Origin: Oscillospiraceae bacterium
Lineage (GTDB): Bacteria > Bacillota > Clostridia > Oscillospirales > SIG627
Length of the DNA stretch: 34,752 bases
Direction of reading: 5' to 3'
NCBI GenBank assembly: GCA_015063605.1
Contig: SVTV01000032.1
Span: 1 to 34,752, forward strand
This document shows positions 1 through 8,915 of this stretch, piece by piece (position 1 is the stretch's first letter; each line of letters begins with the position of its first letter). The position numbers and the translations under genes are program-made. Under the pieces are notes generated by a model. The model had not been told where the DNA came from and did no database searches. It saw only the letters and a list, made by a program, of their open reading frames with translations.

Positions 1-752
1 ATGTCAAAGCCAATGAAAAAACGGGATATAAACTCATGCGGTATGATATTAAAACCAAAGAAACGGTTGAGCTTATAGAAGAGTATCTTGTGGGTGATCT
101 TTTTGCAATAACACATGATGAAGAAAGGATTTACTGGCGAGATGATAAGGGACATTTCAGCACCGACTATAACTACGAAAACAAGAAAGAGAATGACAGA
201 GGCTTTCATTCAAATTTAACTACCGGAGATTACGCTTTCTCAATTGATCTTGTGGGTATAGCAGAAAATGAACACAGAAGCTATCTTTCAAGACAGATAA
301 CGAGCTACAATCTTAAAACAGGCGAAGAAAAGGTTATCGTTGAATCTACAGAGGGAGTACTTATAGCATATAAGGGTAAAATTATATATACATTACCCCA
401 TGAAGTTATTTATATCGGAGATATGATACTCGATACAAATCCGAGACCCAAAAAGGTATATGATAACTTTGGAGGAAAATTGTATATATGCAACGCTGAC
501 GGAAGTGATGCCAAAGTGTTATGCGATATATCGGGTAATAATTGCGCTTTGGACTTGGGACCCGTTTCGGCGGGTAATTATAATGGAGTGGGAGACTATA
601 TCGTATGGCCTTTATGGTATTACGAAACCGTTGACGAGGAAAATAACATAGTTAAACGCAGACCGTATACCGGAAAGTTTGATTTTCCCGACAAATTTGC
701 CATTATAAATTATAAAACCGGTGAGTACAAGATAATAGACACGGTTGAATGA
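1..752 (+). CDS. Lipoprotein-like beta-propeller-type protein, 3' part (5' end outside window)
   Basis: The reading frame is open from base 3 through the left edge to a TGA at 750-752, so the true start lies outside the window. The first ATG, at 36, is internal. The residues before it (KTGYKLM) match the same place in the protein at 28373-29542 (STYKMM), and similarity continues through RYDIKTKE, RIYW, STD, KLYICN/KFYICN, GDYI/GDYV and the ending INYKTGEYKI/INIKTGEYKI. The two are clear paralogs. The full-length copy has a lipoprotein signal peptide, so this one is probably also a surface lipoprotein. Repeated aromatic and Gly-rich beta-strand segments suggest a beta-propeller-like fold (inference). 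No function is known to me. A strong hairpin terminator follows. Confidence 0.75.
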   Translation, partial: VKANEKTGYKLMRYDIKTKETVELIEEYLVGDLFAITHDEERIYWRDDKGHFSTDYNYENKKENDRGFHSNLTTGDYAFSIDLVGIAENEHRSYLSRQITSYNLKTGEEKVIVESTEGVLIAYKGKIIYTLPHEVIYIGDMILDTNPRPKKVYDNFGGKLYICNADGSDAKVLCDISGNNCALDLGPVSAGNYNGVGDYIVWPLWYYETVDEENNIVKRRPYTGKFDFPDKFAIINYKTGEYKIIDTVE

Positions 753-770
753 AAATAATACTGCACGCAA

Positions 771-811
771 AAAACGTATGCACTTTGAATTTTGTGCATA
801 CGTTTTATTTT
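771..811. terminator. Bidirectional rho-independent terminator
   Basis: A perfect 13-bp stem (771-783 with 794-806) and a 10-nt loop are followed by a T-rich tail on the plus strand. A T-run also follows the stem on the minus strand. It lies between converging genes (lipoprotein on plus, enolase-superfamily gene on minus), so it can serve both. Confidence 0.88.
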
Positions 812-836
812 CGTGTAGCGGAATGCTGTCTGCTGT

Positions 837-2090
837 TCACTTATTCACATTAAACGGCAATTTATAAAATCCGTCATCGAGGGTATACGCACCGTTTGTC
901 ATGCGGGAATACTTTTCCTCGGAAGAGGGAAGCTCCTTTTCCATTTTATCCCAATCGGGATAATTCTGATGTCCGTTTGACTCCAATACGCCCGCTTTCA
1001 TGCCGGGAAGCATGGGGAGGCGGGAGGCGAACATCTTATTAAGTCTTACCATTGAGGGTGTCACCGTAAGGTCTGCGCAGAAAAGAGGGATATCCTTTTC
1101 ATGGGCAACGGCGGCGATGCGGAAGCTTTCGCTCTGCGTTTTTGCAATCGGCTTCAATGCGATGGCTGTGTAACCCATTTCAATGCGCTTTTTCGCATCC
1201 TCTGCGGAATGGGCGCTTTCATCGGCGGCGATACGCACGCCGAGATCACCGACAAACACTTCGTTTTTCTCATCGAAGGGCTCTTCGATGAAAATTATGC
1301 TGTCCTTTGCACCGATCTTTTCCGCATGGTCGATGAAATCGGCAAGATATGACTTTTCGGGATACCTGCCGTTGGCATCGAGATAATACTTTATATCGCC
1401 CTTTTCCGAATAGGGGCTTTCGGTGTGCTTTGCGATATTGTGTATCTCGGTAAGTCTTGCCTTATCCCATGCCAGCATTTTCATAGGATCGCCGTCCTTG
1501 TCGGGATCGTTTCCGATCTTTATTTTCAAGAAATAATTGTTGTCGGCAATAAGCTCACGTATTCCTTTTTCGTCGTATCCGTATGTGACGAGGGGTATGC
1601 GGAGCATTTTTTCCGTTTTATGGGAAAGGACGGCTTTTGCATTTTCGGGAATTATATCGTCAAAGGTGACGAGTCCCTTTTCGGCACCGTAAAGCTGCCA
1701 TGCGGCGTAGTCGAGAGCGACGAGAGCGTTGAGAACGTAAGTCTTTCTCACATCCTCCGATGCGGTAACGATCTGTGCGTATTTCAGAAGCTCGGGCAGT
1801 ATCTCATCCTGCATATGAACGGGATCGGAGAAGTGCCTGCCTTCGATCATTTTCAAAGCCTTGCAGGTTATGGCATACATGAAGGTGTTGGAGCCGTCGA
1901 AGGATGTGGAGCCGAATACCTCGGCATCGCTCCACAACGGGCTTTGTACGGCGTTTCCGTAAACGGTATTTTCGCCGTCGGAAAGCTTTACCGTAACGTA
2001 CCAGAGACCCGAAACGTATTTTCCCTTAAAGCCGAATGGCGCTATAAGAGGCTTTACCTCAAAGAAGCTGTCTGTGCTTTTTATAAACAT
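837..2090 (-). CDS. Enolase-superfamily enzyme (mandelate racemase/muconate lactonizing type)
   Basis: A 417-aa protein with the enolase-superfamily layout: an N-terminal capping domain followed by a TIM barrel. Visible active-site motifs are KIKIG (the K-x-K base of the muconate lactonizing/epimerase subgroup), the three metal ligands in YYLDANGRY, FIEEPF and AADES, and a later lysine in ALKP on the opposite side. Family members abstract the alpha-proton of carboxylates in dehydration, racemisation or cycloisomerisation. The substrate cannot be told from sequence. It is the last gene of a six-gene minus-strand operon, 12 bases after a sugar isomerase/epimerase and near a ROK kinase, so an acid-sugar or sugar-derived substrate is plausible. 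The ATG is preceded by GAGAGG at good spacing. A dipeptide epimerase role is the main alternative. Confidence 0.88.
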   Translation of the reverse strand: MFIKSTDSFFEVKPLIAPFGFKGKYVSGLWYVTVKLSDGENTVYGNAVQSPLWSDAEVFGSTSFDGSNTFMYAITCKALKMIEGRHFSDPVHMQDEILPELLKYAQIVTASEDVRKTYVLNALVALDYAAWQLYGAEKGLVTFDDIIPENAKAVLSHKTEKMLRIPLVTYGYDEKGIRELIADNNYFLKIKIGNDPDKDGDPMKMLAWDKARLTEIHNIAKHTESPYSEKGDIKYYLDANGRYPEKSYLADFIDHAEKIGAKDSIIFIEEPFDEKNEVFVGDLGVRIAADESAHSAEDAKKRIEMGYTAIALKPIAKTQSESFRIAAVAHEKDIPLFCADLTVTPSMVRLNKMFASRLPMLPGMKAGVLESNGHQNYPDWDKMEKELPSSEEKYSRMTNGAYTLDDGFYKLPFNVNK

Positions 2091-2102
2091 AAAATTTTCC
2101 TC

Positions 2103-2927
2103 TCAGAATATTCCCTTGGAGTTTAGCCACTTTACCGAGCCTTCCATTATGTCGGTAAATTCATGATCGGAGCGTGATATGCTCTGCTCTATTATAAGGG
2201 GACCGTTGTAATTTACGGAGCGGAGGTTATCGATTATCTTGTCGAAGCCCACGCTTCCTCCTCCGACGGGTGCACCGTAGAAGTTGACCTTCTTCCAGTG
2301 TGCTTCGGATGCACAGTTGTCCTTTGTAAGTCTGTCGCCAAGATCCTTTGCGTGCACATAGGCGATATGATCCTTGAGCTTTTCAAAGGCTTCGTTTACG
2401 TCGAGAGAAAGATAGGAGAAATTACCCGTATCGTATGTATACTTAAGCTTGGGAACGTTTTCCAATATGTAAAGAAGCTCCTCGGGAGTTGCATAGGGTG
2501 TCAGAACCTGAGAGAAGTTTTCTATTGTAAGCTGAATTCCGTTTTCAAGAGCAAATTCGCTTAAGGGAATAAGTCTTTCGATTATTCTGTCGGCAGCATC
2601 CTTTTTCGTTTCAACGCTTTCCGCATAACCGGGAACGATGAGGAAATATTTACAACCGCAGCTTGCGGCTGTGGAAAGATACTGCTTTACAAGCTCGCTG
2701 TCGTCACGGGTAGTGAGGTTTACCAATGCATGAAGACATTCAAGCTCCAATCCGCATTCCTTCATTTCGGTGCAGAAGCTTTCCGCACCGTAAGCTTTGA
2801 GCTCACCCATATCGGATTCTGCGGAAACTATTCCGAGAGAAACGAGATATTCGATGGTTTCCCTTCGTGTCATTCCCTTCGTTTTGCTTATCTGAGGGAT
2901 CATGCTCGCAAACATTCCTATTTTCAT
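2103..2927 (-). CDS. Sugar phosphate isomerase/epimerase (xylose isomerase-like TIM barrel)
   Basis: A 274-aa single-domain TIM barrel of the AP-endonuclease-2/xylose-isomerase-like family. Candidate metal ligands typical of the fold are E in LTIENF (about residue 153), D in YTYDTGNF (about 187), H and D in AYVHAKD (about 212) and E in LIIEQS near the C-terminus. Members isomerise or epimerise sugars, inositols or hydroxypyruvate; the exact substrate is unknown. The ATG has AAAGGAAG about nine bases upstream. It sits between the ROK kinase (24-base gap) and the enolase-superfamily gene (12-base gap), supporting a shared carbohydrate pathway. The family is firm, the reaction is not. Confidence 0.88.
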   Translation of the reverse strand: MKIGMFASMIPQISKTKGMTRRETIEYLVSLGIVSAESDMGELKAYGAESFCTEMKECGLELECLHALVNLTTRDDSELVKQYLSTAASCGCKYFLIVPGYAESVETKKDAADRIIERLIPLSEFALENGIQLTIENFSQVLTPYATPEELLYILENVPKLKYTYDTGNFSYLSLDVNEAFEKLKDHIAYVHAKDLGDRLTKDNCASEAHWKKVNFYGAPVGGGSVGFDKIIDNLRSVNYNGPLIIEQSISRSDHEFTDIMEGSVKWLNSKGIF

Positions 2928-2951
2928 TTTCTGTTGCTTCCTTTCAATGTG

Positions 2952-3854
2952 TTATATATTTTTAATATTATTGTTGTAATCCATTGCGGCTCTGACGGCA
3001 CCGACGGCGCCCGCATTATTGCCTAACTTCGTTATGCGTACCCTTGTATTTGATGGAGTGAAGAGGCGGATATATCCCGTCAGCTTATCCATGAAGGGAG
3101 GCAGAGAATTGGAAACACCGCCGCCTATCATAATTACCTCGGGATCGGTAAGAGAAGCGCAGTTTGCGGCGCATACAGCAAGAGTGATGAGGAAGTCCTC
3201 GACCTTTTCGGCGGCAACGGGGCTTTCATCGTATTTTAAAAACATTTCCGTGGAATTAACAAAGCCCGAATCGTGAGCTATCCTTTCAAGCGCCGTTCCC
3301 GATATCTTGCTTTCCAATGCGCCGAAGCTTTCGTGGGAAATATTGCTGTCTCTTTTCAGTATATCACGTGCTTCCGTTTCGTTGAGAATGTAACCGATCT
3401 CTCCCGCAAAGCCGCTTGCTCCGTTGAGAATAACACCGTCACACATATAAGCTCCGCCTACGCCCGTTCCGATTGCAATGAGAACGGCGTTTTTTTCTTC
3501 TATCTCATCACGGACAGCCCACATAGCGGAATTTACATCGTTTATGGCAAAGCAGGGGAAGGGGAACTTTGAAAAAAGCTCATCCTTCAAGACAGTACCC
3601 TGCCATCCCAGGGATGGGATAAGGCTTACGGTAACGCCGTCGTTTTCAACGCTTCCGGGGATACCGCAGCACATGGCGGCGATATCATTCTCATTTACAT
3701 TTGACTCCGAAAGAAATTCACGAATATTCTTTTCGAATACATCAAATTCCTTTACGGACGGATATCTTTTTTGTCCTATTTCTTTTTTGTTTTCGTCTTC
3801 AAGGCGCATTATGGTCTTTGTTCCGCCTATATCGAGACCGAGATAATATTTCAT
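2952..3854 (-). CDS. ROK-family sugar kinase-like protein lacking the zinc motif
   Basis: A 300-aa ROK protein. The N-terminal phosphate-binding loop (LGLDIGGTKT), the GIPGSV segment, the catalytic-region AINDVN, the ATP-binding IGTGVGGAYMCDG and the C-terminal MIGGGVSN are all present, as in glucokinases and N-acetylhexosamine kinases. The usual ROK zinc site is missing. GEIGH is GEIGY here, and the CxCGxxGCxE stretch is replaced by one with no cysteines (SFGALESKISG). The candidate base Asp in AINDVN remains, so kinase activity is still possible. It shares the operon with sugar-modifying enzymes. The ATG has AAAGGA seven bases upstream. The C-terminus ends in a short Asn-rich tail (DYNNNIKNI). 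Confidence 0.88.
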   Translation of the reverse strand: MKYYLGLDIGGTKTIMRLEDENKKEIGQKRYPSVKEFDVFEKNIREFLSESNVNENDIAAMCCGIPGSVENDGVTVSLIPSLGWQGTVLKDELFSKFPFPCFAINDVNSAMWAVRDEIEEKNAVLIAIGTGVGGAYMCDGVILNGASGFAGEIGYILNETEARDILKRDSNISHESFGALESKISGTALERIAHDSGFVNSTEMFLKYDESPVAAEKVEDFLITLAVCAANCASLTDPEVIMIGGGVSNSLPPFMDKLTGYIRLFTPSNTRVRITKLGNNAGAVGAVRAAMDYNNNIKNI

Positions 3855-3880
3855 TGGAATATCCTTTCGTTACGAATTAT

Positions 3881-4435
3881 TTATTCCTTATTTGCATTAT
3901 AGCGCATGGGCGTATAAACGCTGTCCTTTGTGACTGTGCGTTCTCCCGTTTTGGTAAAACCGTTTTTTTCGTAAAAGCCCACGGCAAAGTCGGAGGAGTT
4001 TACGGTGATAAATACGGTTTCACTATGAAGAAGGGCTCTTTTTTCCGCTGTCGATATCATTTCTTGAAGCAAGCGCCTTCCGATGCCTTTTTTGTGATAT
4101 TCACCGTCTGTGAAAAGGAGCGTTATATGATCGTTTTCGTTTACGAAATCTTTCATATCATCGGGGTACGTTTTCAGTTTTATCCCGCACGTACCCGCAA
4201 GATTTCCGCTTTTGTCAAAGGCACCGAGAAGCATCATTCTGCCGTCGAAGCTGTTCATGGAAAGGGAAACGGCTTCGATACTGTCACGGAATGATTCTAT
4301 TTGCTCCATGGTCTTCCCCTTCGATTCGAATTTATAATACGTAAGCCACATAAGACGGGAAGCGTCTTCGTATTCCTCGTATCTTAATTCACGGATGACA
4401 AATTTTTCCGTATTCATTATTTGAGATTCATCCAT
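3881..4435 (-). CDS. GNAT-family N-acetyltransferase
   Basis: A 184-aa protein. The acetyl-CoA-binding motif A appears as LFTDGEYHKKGIGRRLLQEM (Q/R-x-x-G-x-G variant KKGIGRR), and the C-terminal FYEKNGF motif is typical of GNAT enzymes. The acceptor substrate is unknown. The start overlaps the 3' end of the PHP gene by 19 bases and has GGAAG upstream. An internal ATG at 4417 overlaps the PHP stop codon by one base and would give a protein six residues shorter. Either start implies translational coupling with the PHP gene. Confidence 0.85.
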   Translation of the reverse strand: MDESQIMNTEKFVIRELRYEEYEDASRLMWLTYYKFESKGKTMEQIESFRDSIEAVSLSMNSFDGRMMLLGAFDKSGNLAGTCGIKLKTYPDDMKDFVNENDHITLLFTDGEYHKKGIGRRLLQEMISTAEKRALLHSETVFITVNSSDFAVGFYEKNGFTKTGERTVTKDSVYTPMRYNANKE

Positions 4436-5307
4436 GCGAATCTTCCGTCATCGGTCCTTACCTCTGCACGGATAAAAACATCGTTGGGCTTTATCTTGAA
4501 GCGTGCTTTTTTCTCTGTTATTTCCTCGGCAAATACGGTGGTGGTGTCACGGTTCCAATAATTTGCGGAGAAAAATTGTACTGCCGCGGCGCTGTCATTT
4601 GTAACGGAATCGTCGCAGTAAACAACGGCGTATTCGCCCGATTCGTCCTTTTCTCTTTCAATAAAGGCGAAGGGACCCTGAGATGCTATGAAATTGCCTT
4701 CCTTCAATGCCTTCAGAACGTTTTCGCGGGTAAGGCTTTCCATGCAGATATATGTGAAGCCTCTGAAAAGCTCATCCTTGTAATAGTGAGTATCGTCGGC
4801 ACCAATGGCGGGAATCGCTTTTTTAGTGATAACGGAGGCGAGATCCATTACGTTTCCCGAATATTCTCTTGCGGAATAGGGGTAACCCGATACGCTGTTG
4901 TATATTTCGCATCCCACGATACCCTCGAGACCTGCGATGAATGTGGGGGTATTGAGAGACCATGCGGGATGGGCGAGGATCGCCGCGCCGCCGCAATCGT
5001 TTATTTCGTTTACGATGTCCTGAGGATCGGCTTTTTTGTCGGGCCACGGTACGTTTTTCATTCCCACGCCGACGATATGTGACATTTCCCGTGTGAAGGT
5101 GTGATATTCGCATCCGCGTAAAATGAGCATTCCTTCAAAATCCTGTGCTTCGGAGCAGCTCCAATGATCCGTGATGGCGAGAATATCGTATCCCGCATCC
5201 TTATAAAGACGCATTGCCTCCTCGGGGCTTTTTTGTCCGTCACTGTCGGTGGTGTGAGTGTGCAGATTTGCTTTAAACCATTTTCTGCCGTATTTATCTG
5301 TTATCAT
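4417..5307 (-). CDS. PHP-domain metal-dependent phosphoesterase
   Basis: A 296-aa protein whose first two-thirds carry the PHP metal-binding motifs: HTHTTDSDG (residues 16-24), ITDHW (about 46-50), an EYH segment, AHPAW and GADDTH. This order matches stand-alone PHP hydrolases such as YciV/TrpH-type nucleotide or 3',5'-bisphosphate phosphatases. A C-terminal region of about 80 residues with beta-rich character (VFIRAEVRTDDGRFAW) follows and resembles the small beta-sandwich often appended to PHP proteins in Bacillota. The substrate is unknown. It lies 15 bases after the U32 gene in the same operon. The ribosome binding site is weak, suggesting coupled translation. Confidence 0.87.
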   Translation of the reverse strand: MITDKYGRKWFKANLHTHTTDSDGQKSPEEAMRLYKDAGYDILAITDHWSCSEAQDFEGMLILRGCEYHTFTREMSHIVGVGMKNVPWPDKKADPQDIVNEINDCGGAAILAHPAWSLNTPTFIAGLEGIVGCEIYNSVSGYPYSAREYSGNVMDLASVITKKAIPAIGADDTHYYKDELFRGFTYICMESLTRENVLKALKEGNFIASQGPFAFIEREKDESGEYAVVYCDDSVTNDSAAAVQFFSANYWNRDTTTVFAEEITEKKARFKIKPNDVFIRAEVRTDDGRFAWMNLK

Positions 5308-5322
5308 GATGATTTCTTTCTT

Positions 5323-7455
5323 TCACCTTCCCGTATATCCCTGCAGTTCCTTCCCCTTGAAAAGGCTGTAAAGGATATCCTTTATCTCCTTTGTGCTTTC
5401 TCTCGTTATCGTAAATGTTGCAAAATCGAATCCGCTTTTCAATGCATCGGGGCGGAGTGTGGCAACGCTGTTGAATAAAATATTTCTGTGACCGAAGGCG
5501 GGGAGGGTGAAAAATTCCGCTTTCGTTCTGTCCTTTAATGTAAGGGAACGTGTGCATTTGTTCCAAGGTGTATCGGCGGCGCATCCCTTCATGTCACGGT
5601 AAAGACATCTTTGGAGAAGCATCAGCGGAGCATAGCCGTAAAGAACGGCGCCGCGGCGCACATCTGAACCAAGCCCCGTATATTTTGCGCCCTTTTCGTT
5701 AATTTCCCTTGAAAGGGTAACACTTTCAAAGCCAAAGCAGGAAAGGGCTTTGCACGTATGTGAATTTGCGGTATTGAACCTTGCGCCTGCGTGCAGGATC
5801 ATTTTTTTGCCTTTTTCTTCGAGCCCCCGTAAAGCTTCCGTATCTCCGATATTTTCGCATAGAATGTGGCGGATACCGAGACCGTAAAGTGCTTCAAGCC
5901 TTGAGATGACAGCAGTTTTTTCGCTGTCGAAGAAGATCGGAGGCATCTGTGCGCCGATCGTTTTTGCGCCCGTGCTCATCATGGAAGTGAATACACGGTC
6001 ATCGGCAAAGAGGGGAAGAAAAATTTCAAATTCCTTGCTCTTATTTTTTGAGATGACATCACAAACGGCATTTAAGCTTTCAAGGGACGGATCGGGCAAA
6101 CCGAAGAGAAAGCGGATTGCCGCAGATCTGTCAAGTGAGGGACTGTGCTTTTCGGAGGTTTCTTCTTCCTCAAGCTTTTTTATAGGGGTAAAGGAAGAAA
6201 ATTGCTCGGTAAGTCTTTCTGCGGCTTCACGGCGCAGACCGTTAAGGAGAGATTTGGGGATCAGAAGATCTCCCTCCTTATTTATCTCAACATTTCCCGC
6301 CTTGAAGGGAGTGTCTCCTAATTTTTCAAGCTGGGATCTGATCTCATCCTCTGTTGTAGGGCGGTTTACTGCCCCGTCGCAACCCTTGTCAGAAACGTAC
6401 ACCGTGTTGCCGTTTGCCGTCATGGAAAGGCAGGTCATTTCCTTTGATAAGGTACAGCTTATATCGGCTTCTGTTTTCGGAAGTGTTTTTTTGATCTTTT
6501 TTATTTCGCTTTCCGCTTTTGCGGTTTTTTCCTTGTCCTTGTCGGTACGGACGCCTATCATGGAGAAGTGAGAGCCTTGACTGTTATGAGAAAAATATCT
6601 GTCGGTAAAGCCGCTCCTTGAGAAAAGAGCGGAAAGATCCGTTTTTTCTCTGTCAGACATATTCCTTTTTTCGTCTATGGCTTTTCTGTATGAGGATACA
6701 ACGCCGTAAACGTATTCGGGGCTTTTCATCCTTCCTTCTATTTTAAGGGACGATATCCCCATGTCCGAAAGCTCGTTTATATATCCTCCGAGAAAATTAT
6801 CCTTCAGGCTGAGAGGGAAATCGTTTTTTGCGCCCTGTACGGTGTAGCACATTCGGCAGGGCTGAGCGCATTCGCCTCTGTTCCCGCTCCGCTTGCCCAC
6901 AACGGAGCTGAAAAGACATTGACCCGAAACGCTTACGCACAAAGCTCCGTGAACGAAGTATTCAAGCTCAGTATCTGTTTTCGATGCTATTTCGGCAAGA
7001 TCCTTTTTCGGCACCTCACGTGCAATGACCGCTCTTGAGAATCCAAGCTCCGAAAGCTTTTTTACGCCGTCGGAATTGACACAGGTCATCTGGGTGCTGG
7101 CATGGAGGATAATATCGGGATATGCTTTTTTTAAGCATTTTGCAAGACCGATATCCTGAACTATAAATGTGTCCGCACCGTAAGAAATGAGCCTGTCGGC
7201 AAGAGATAAGGCTTCCTTCATTTCCTTATCGAAAACAATGGTGTTTAACGTTATGTATATTTTTTTGCCGTAAAGCCGTGAAAGGCTGAAGGCTTTTTTT
7301 ATTTCATCATCTGTAAATCCACCCGCATAAGCTCTGGCGTTGAAGCCGCCGCCGCCCATGTAGACAGCATCAGCCCCCGCCGATAGAGCGGCTTCGAAAC
7401 AGGCGTAATCTCCCGCAGGGGCGAGAAGCTCGGGAGAAAGGTTATTTCTTTTCAT
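5323..7455 (-). CDS. U32-family protein (collagenase-like; RlhA-type RNA hydroxylation candidate)
   Basis: A 710-aa protein. It opens with the U32 signature (ELLAPAGDYACFEAALSAGA, then ADAVYMGGGGFNAR) and continues with ITLNTIVFD, LHASTQMT and VHGALC. It then has a cysteine cluster (GQCLFS, RGECAQPCRMC) like the Fe-S ligands of prephenate-dependent tRNA/rRNA hydroxylation proteins. The length exceeds the two-domain TrhP-like proteins (about 400-450 aa) and fits the long form with a C-terminal DUF3656-type region, as in RlhA (23S rRNA ho5C2501). It is historically annotated as a collagenase-like peptidase. It is the first gene of the minus-strand operon, with its own promoter 37 bases upstream. 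The role in rRNA modification is by family inference only. Confidence 0.88.
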   Translation of the reverse strand: MKRNNLSPELLAPAGDYACFEAALSAGADAVYMGGGGFNARAYAGGFTDDEIKKAFSLSRLYGKKIYITLNTIVFDKEMKEALSLADRLISYGADTFIVQDIGLAKCLKKAYPDIILHASTQMTCVNSDGVKKLSELGFSRAVIAREVPKKDLAEIASKTDTELEYFVHGALCVSVSGQCLFSSVVGKRSGNRGECAQPCRMCYTVQGAKNDFPLSLKDNFLGGYINELSDMGISSLKIEGRMKSPEYVYGVVSSYRKAIDEKRNMSDREKTDLSALFSRSGFTDRYFSHNSQGSHFSMIGVRTDKDKEKTAKAESEIKKIKKTLPKTEADISCTLSKEMTCLSMTANGNTVYVSDKGCDGAVNRPTTEDEIRSQLEKLGDTPFKAGNVEINKEGDLLIPKSLLNGLRREAAERLTEQFSSFTPIKKLEEEETSEKHSPSLDRSAAIRFLFGLPDPSLESLNAVCDVISKNKSKEFEIFLPLFADDRVFTSMMSTGAKTIGAQMPPIFFDSEKTAVISRLEALYGLGIRHILCENIGDTEALRGLEEKGKKMILHAGARFNTANSHTCKALSCFGFESVTLSREINEKGAKYTGLGSDVRRGAVLYGYAPLMLLQRCLYRDMKGCAADTPWNKCTRSLTLKDRTKAEFFTLPAFGHRNILFNSVATLRPDALKSGFDFATFTITRESTKEIKDILYSLFKGKELQGYTGR

Positions 7456-7491
7456 ATTGTTTTAATGTGCCTTTTATACGTTGATGAGAAT

Positions 7492-7520
7492 AGTATACGA
7501 TATTTTCGTCGGAATATCAA
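7492..7520 (-). promoter_or_regulatory. SigA-type promoter of the U32-to-enolase operon
   Basis: On the minus strand TTGATA (7520-7515) and TATACT (7497-7492) are separated by 17 bp. The -10 lies 36 bases before the U32 start codon. It drives the six tightly packed genes from 7455 down to 837. Confidence 0.72.
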
Positions 7521-7631
7521 TACTTTTCTTCGAAAAAATACGGGGACGTGGTCATTTTTTGCAGTTTTGACCGCCCTTTTCGGGCTTCGGGAAAATATAC
7601 GTAACAAAAGTAAAAAAATCGAAATTTTCTC

Positions 7632-7660
7632 TTTACTTTTTTGCAAAAGAGTATTATAAT
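7632..7660 (+). promoter_or_regulatory. SigA-type promoter of the Gfo/Idh/MocA pair
   Basis: TTTACT (7632-7637), a 17-bp spacer and a perfect TATAAT (7655-7660). It is divergent from the 7492-7520 promoter, leaving about 110 bp between the two for shared regulation. The leader to the start codon at 7788 is about 120 nt and includes a weak hairpin (TTACGG with CCCGTAA). I see no recognisable riboswitch in it. Confidence 0.72.
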
Positions 7661-7787
7661 TATTACGAGCATTGTTTCGTTAACATATTTAATGATTTAA
7701 TGTTGCCGCAGGGAGATATCGCTCCTTACGGAAAAATACGGGGAGGGACCCGTAAATTTACATTATTATCCTGAAAGGACAAAAACA

Positions 7788-8885
7788 ATGAAAAAACTCA
7801 GAGTAGCCATTTTAGGTCAGGGCAGAAGCGGCCGCGATATTCACGGCAGATATTTTCAGTCTGACGCAGGCAAGGAAAAGTATGAGGTAGCCGTTATCGT
7901 TGAGCCCCGTGAGGAAAGACGAGTAAGAGCCGCTGAAGAATTCGGATGTGAGATCCTCTCCGATTACAGACAGCTTTTCGGACGTACCGACATTGACCTT
8001 GTTATCAATTCTACGACAAGCGAACAGCATCACCCCGTAACGGTTGATCTTCTCAACCACGGTTTCAACGTTGTTTGCGAAAAGCCCGCTTCCCACACAG
8101 TTGCCGAGCTTGACGAAATGATCGACACAGCTAAGAAGAACGGAAAATACATGAACATTTTCCAGCAGTCCCGTTTTGCTCCCTTCTTCCTCAAGATAAA
8201 GGAAGTTATTAATTCCGGAGTTCTCGGTGATATCATTGATATTTCCGTTGAATACGGCGGATTCAGCCGTCGTTGGGACTGGCAGACGATACTTTGCTAC
8301 AATGCAGGTAATCTCTACAATACAGCTCCTCATCCCATGGATCAGGTTCTTTCTCTTCTCGATGCCTATGATGAAAAGCCCACAGTTCTTGCACGCCTTT
8401 ACAATGCCAACACATTCGGCGATGCGGAGGATTTTGCTAAGGTAGTTATATCCATCCCCGGAAAGCCCTTTGCTACGGTAATGGCAACCTGCTCCGATGC
8501 TTATATGACAGATACATATAAGATCCAGGGTACAAGAGGAACTCTCGTTTCCACACAGGCTATCGTTAAGTGGAAGTATTTCAAGGAAAGCGAAGCTCCC
8601 GAACAGAAGCTTCAGGCAACTCCCATCGTAAGAGCTGATGGAACTCCCGCATACTGCTCCGAGCAGCTTACATGGTACGAGGAAGAATGCAATGTTAACG
8701 CATCCGGTGCATTCACAACAGCGGTTCACAGCTACTACAATATGACATACGATGCTCTTGTAAACGGCAAGGATACAGAGATCAAGCCCGAGCAGGTACG
8801 TCAGCAGATCGCTATTTATGAAGAAGTACGCAGACAGAATCCTCATATCGCAAAGAAGTATGAGCTTTCCGATTTTGCAGAATAA
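7788..8885 (+). CDS. Gfo/Idh/MocA-family NAD(P)-dependent oxidoreductase
   Basis: A 365-aa protein. The N-terminal Rossmann fold has VAILGQGRSGRDIHG (a GxGxxG variant in which the last Gly is shifted), and the family hallmark EKPAS follows at about residue 103. The C-terminal alpha/beta domain contains the SVEYGG and NTAPHPMDQ segments, where H is the likely catalytic residue. Members oxidise or reduce sugars, inositols or dipyrrole-like substrates; the substrate here is unknown. AAAGGA precedes the ATG by eight bases. It is followed after 99 bases by a second member of the family, and both are read from the promoter at 7632-7660. The opposite strand carries a long open frame that I regard as a shadow. 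Confidence 0.9.
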   Translation: MKKLRVAILGQGRSGRDIHGRYFQSDAGKEKYEVAVIVEPREERRVRAAEEFGCEILSDYRQLFGRTDIDLVINSTTSEQHHPVTVDLLNHGFNVVCEKPASHTVAELDEMIDTAKKNGKYMNIFQQSRFAPFFLKIKEVINSGVLGDIIDISVEYGGFSRRWDWQTILCYNAGNLYNTAPHPMDQVLSLLDAYDEKPTVLARLYNANTFGDAEDFAKVVISIPGKPFATVMATCSDAYMTDTYKIQGTRGTLVSTQAIVKWKYFKESEAPEQKLQATPIVRADGTPAYCSEQLTWYEEECNVNASGAFTTAVHSYYNMTYDALVNGKDTEIKPEQVRQQIAIYEEVRRQNPHIAKKYELSDFAE

Positions 8886-8915
8886 TTGAATACAGACTAA
8901 AAAAGTAAATCTATC

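Noticed and set aside
1425..2126. Plus-strand open frame of 233 aa opposite the enolase-superfamily gene
   Set aside because: A shadow of a conserved gene with no recognisable domain of its own.
7452..7659. Small ORFs on both strands in the divergent promoter region
   Set aside because: They overlap both promoters, have no Shine-Dalgarno and show no protein-like composition.
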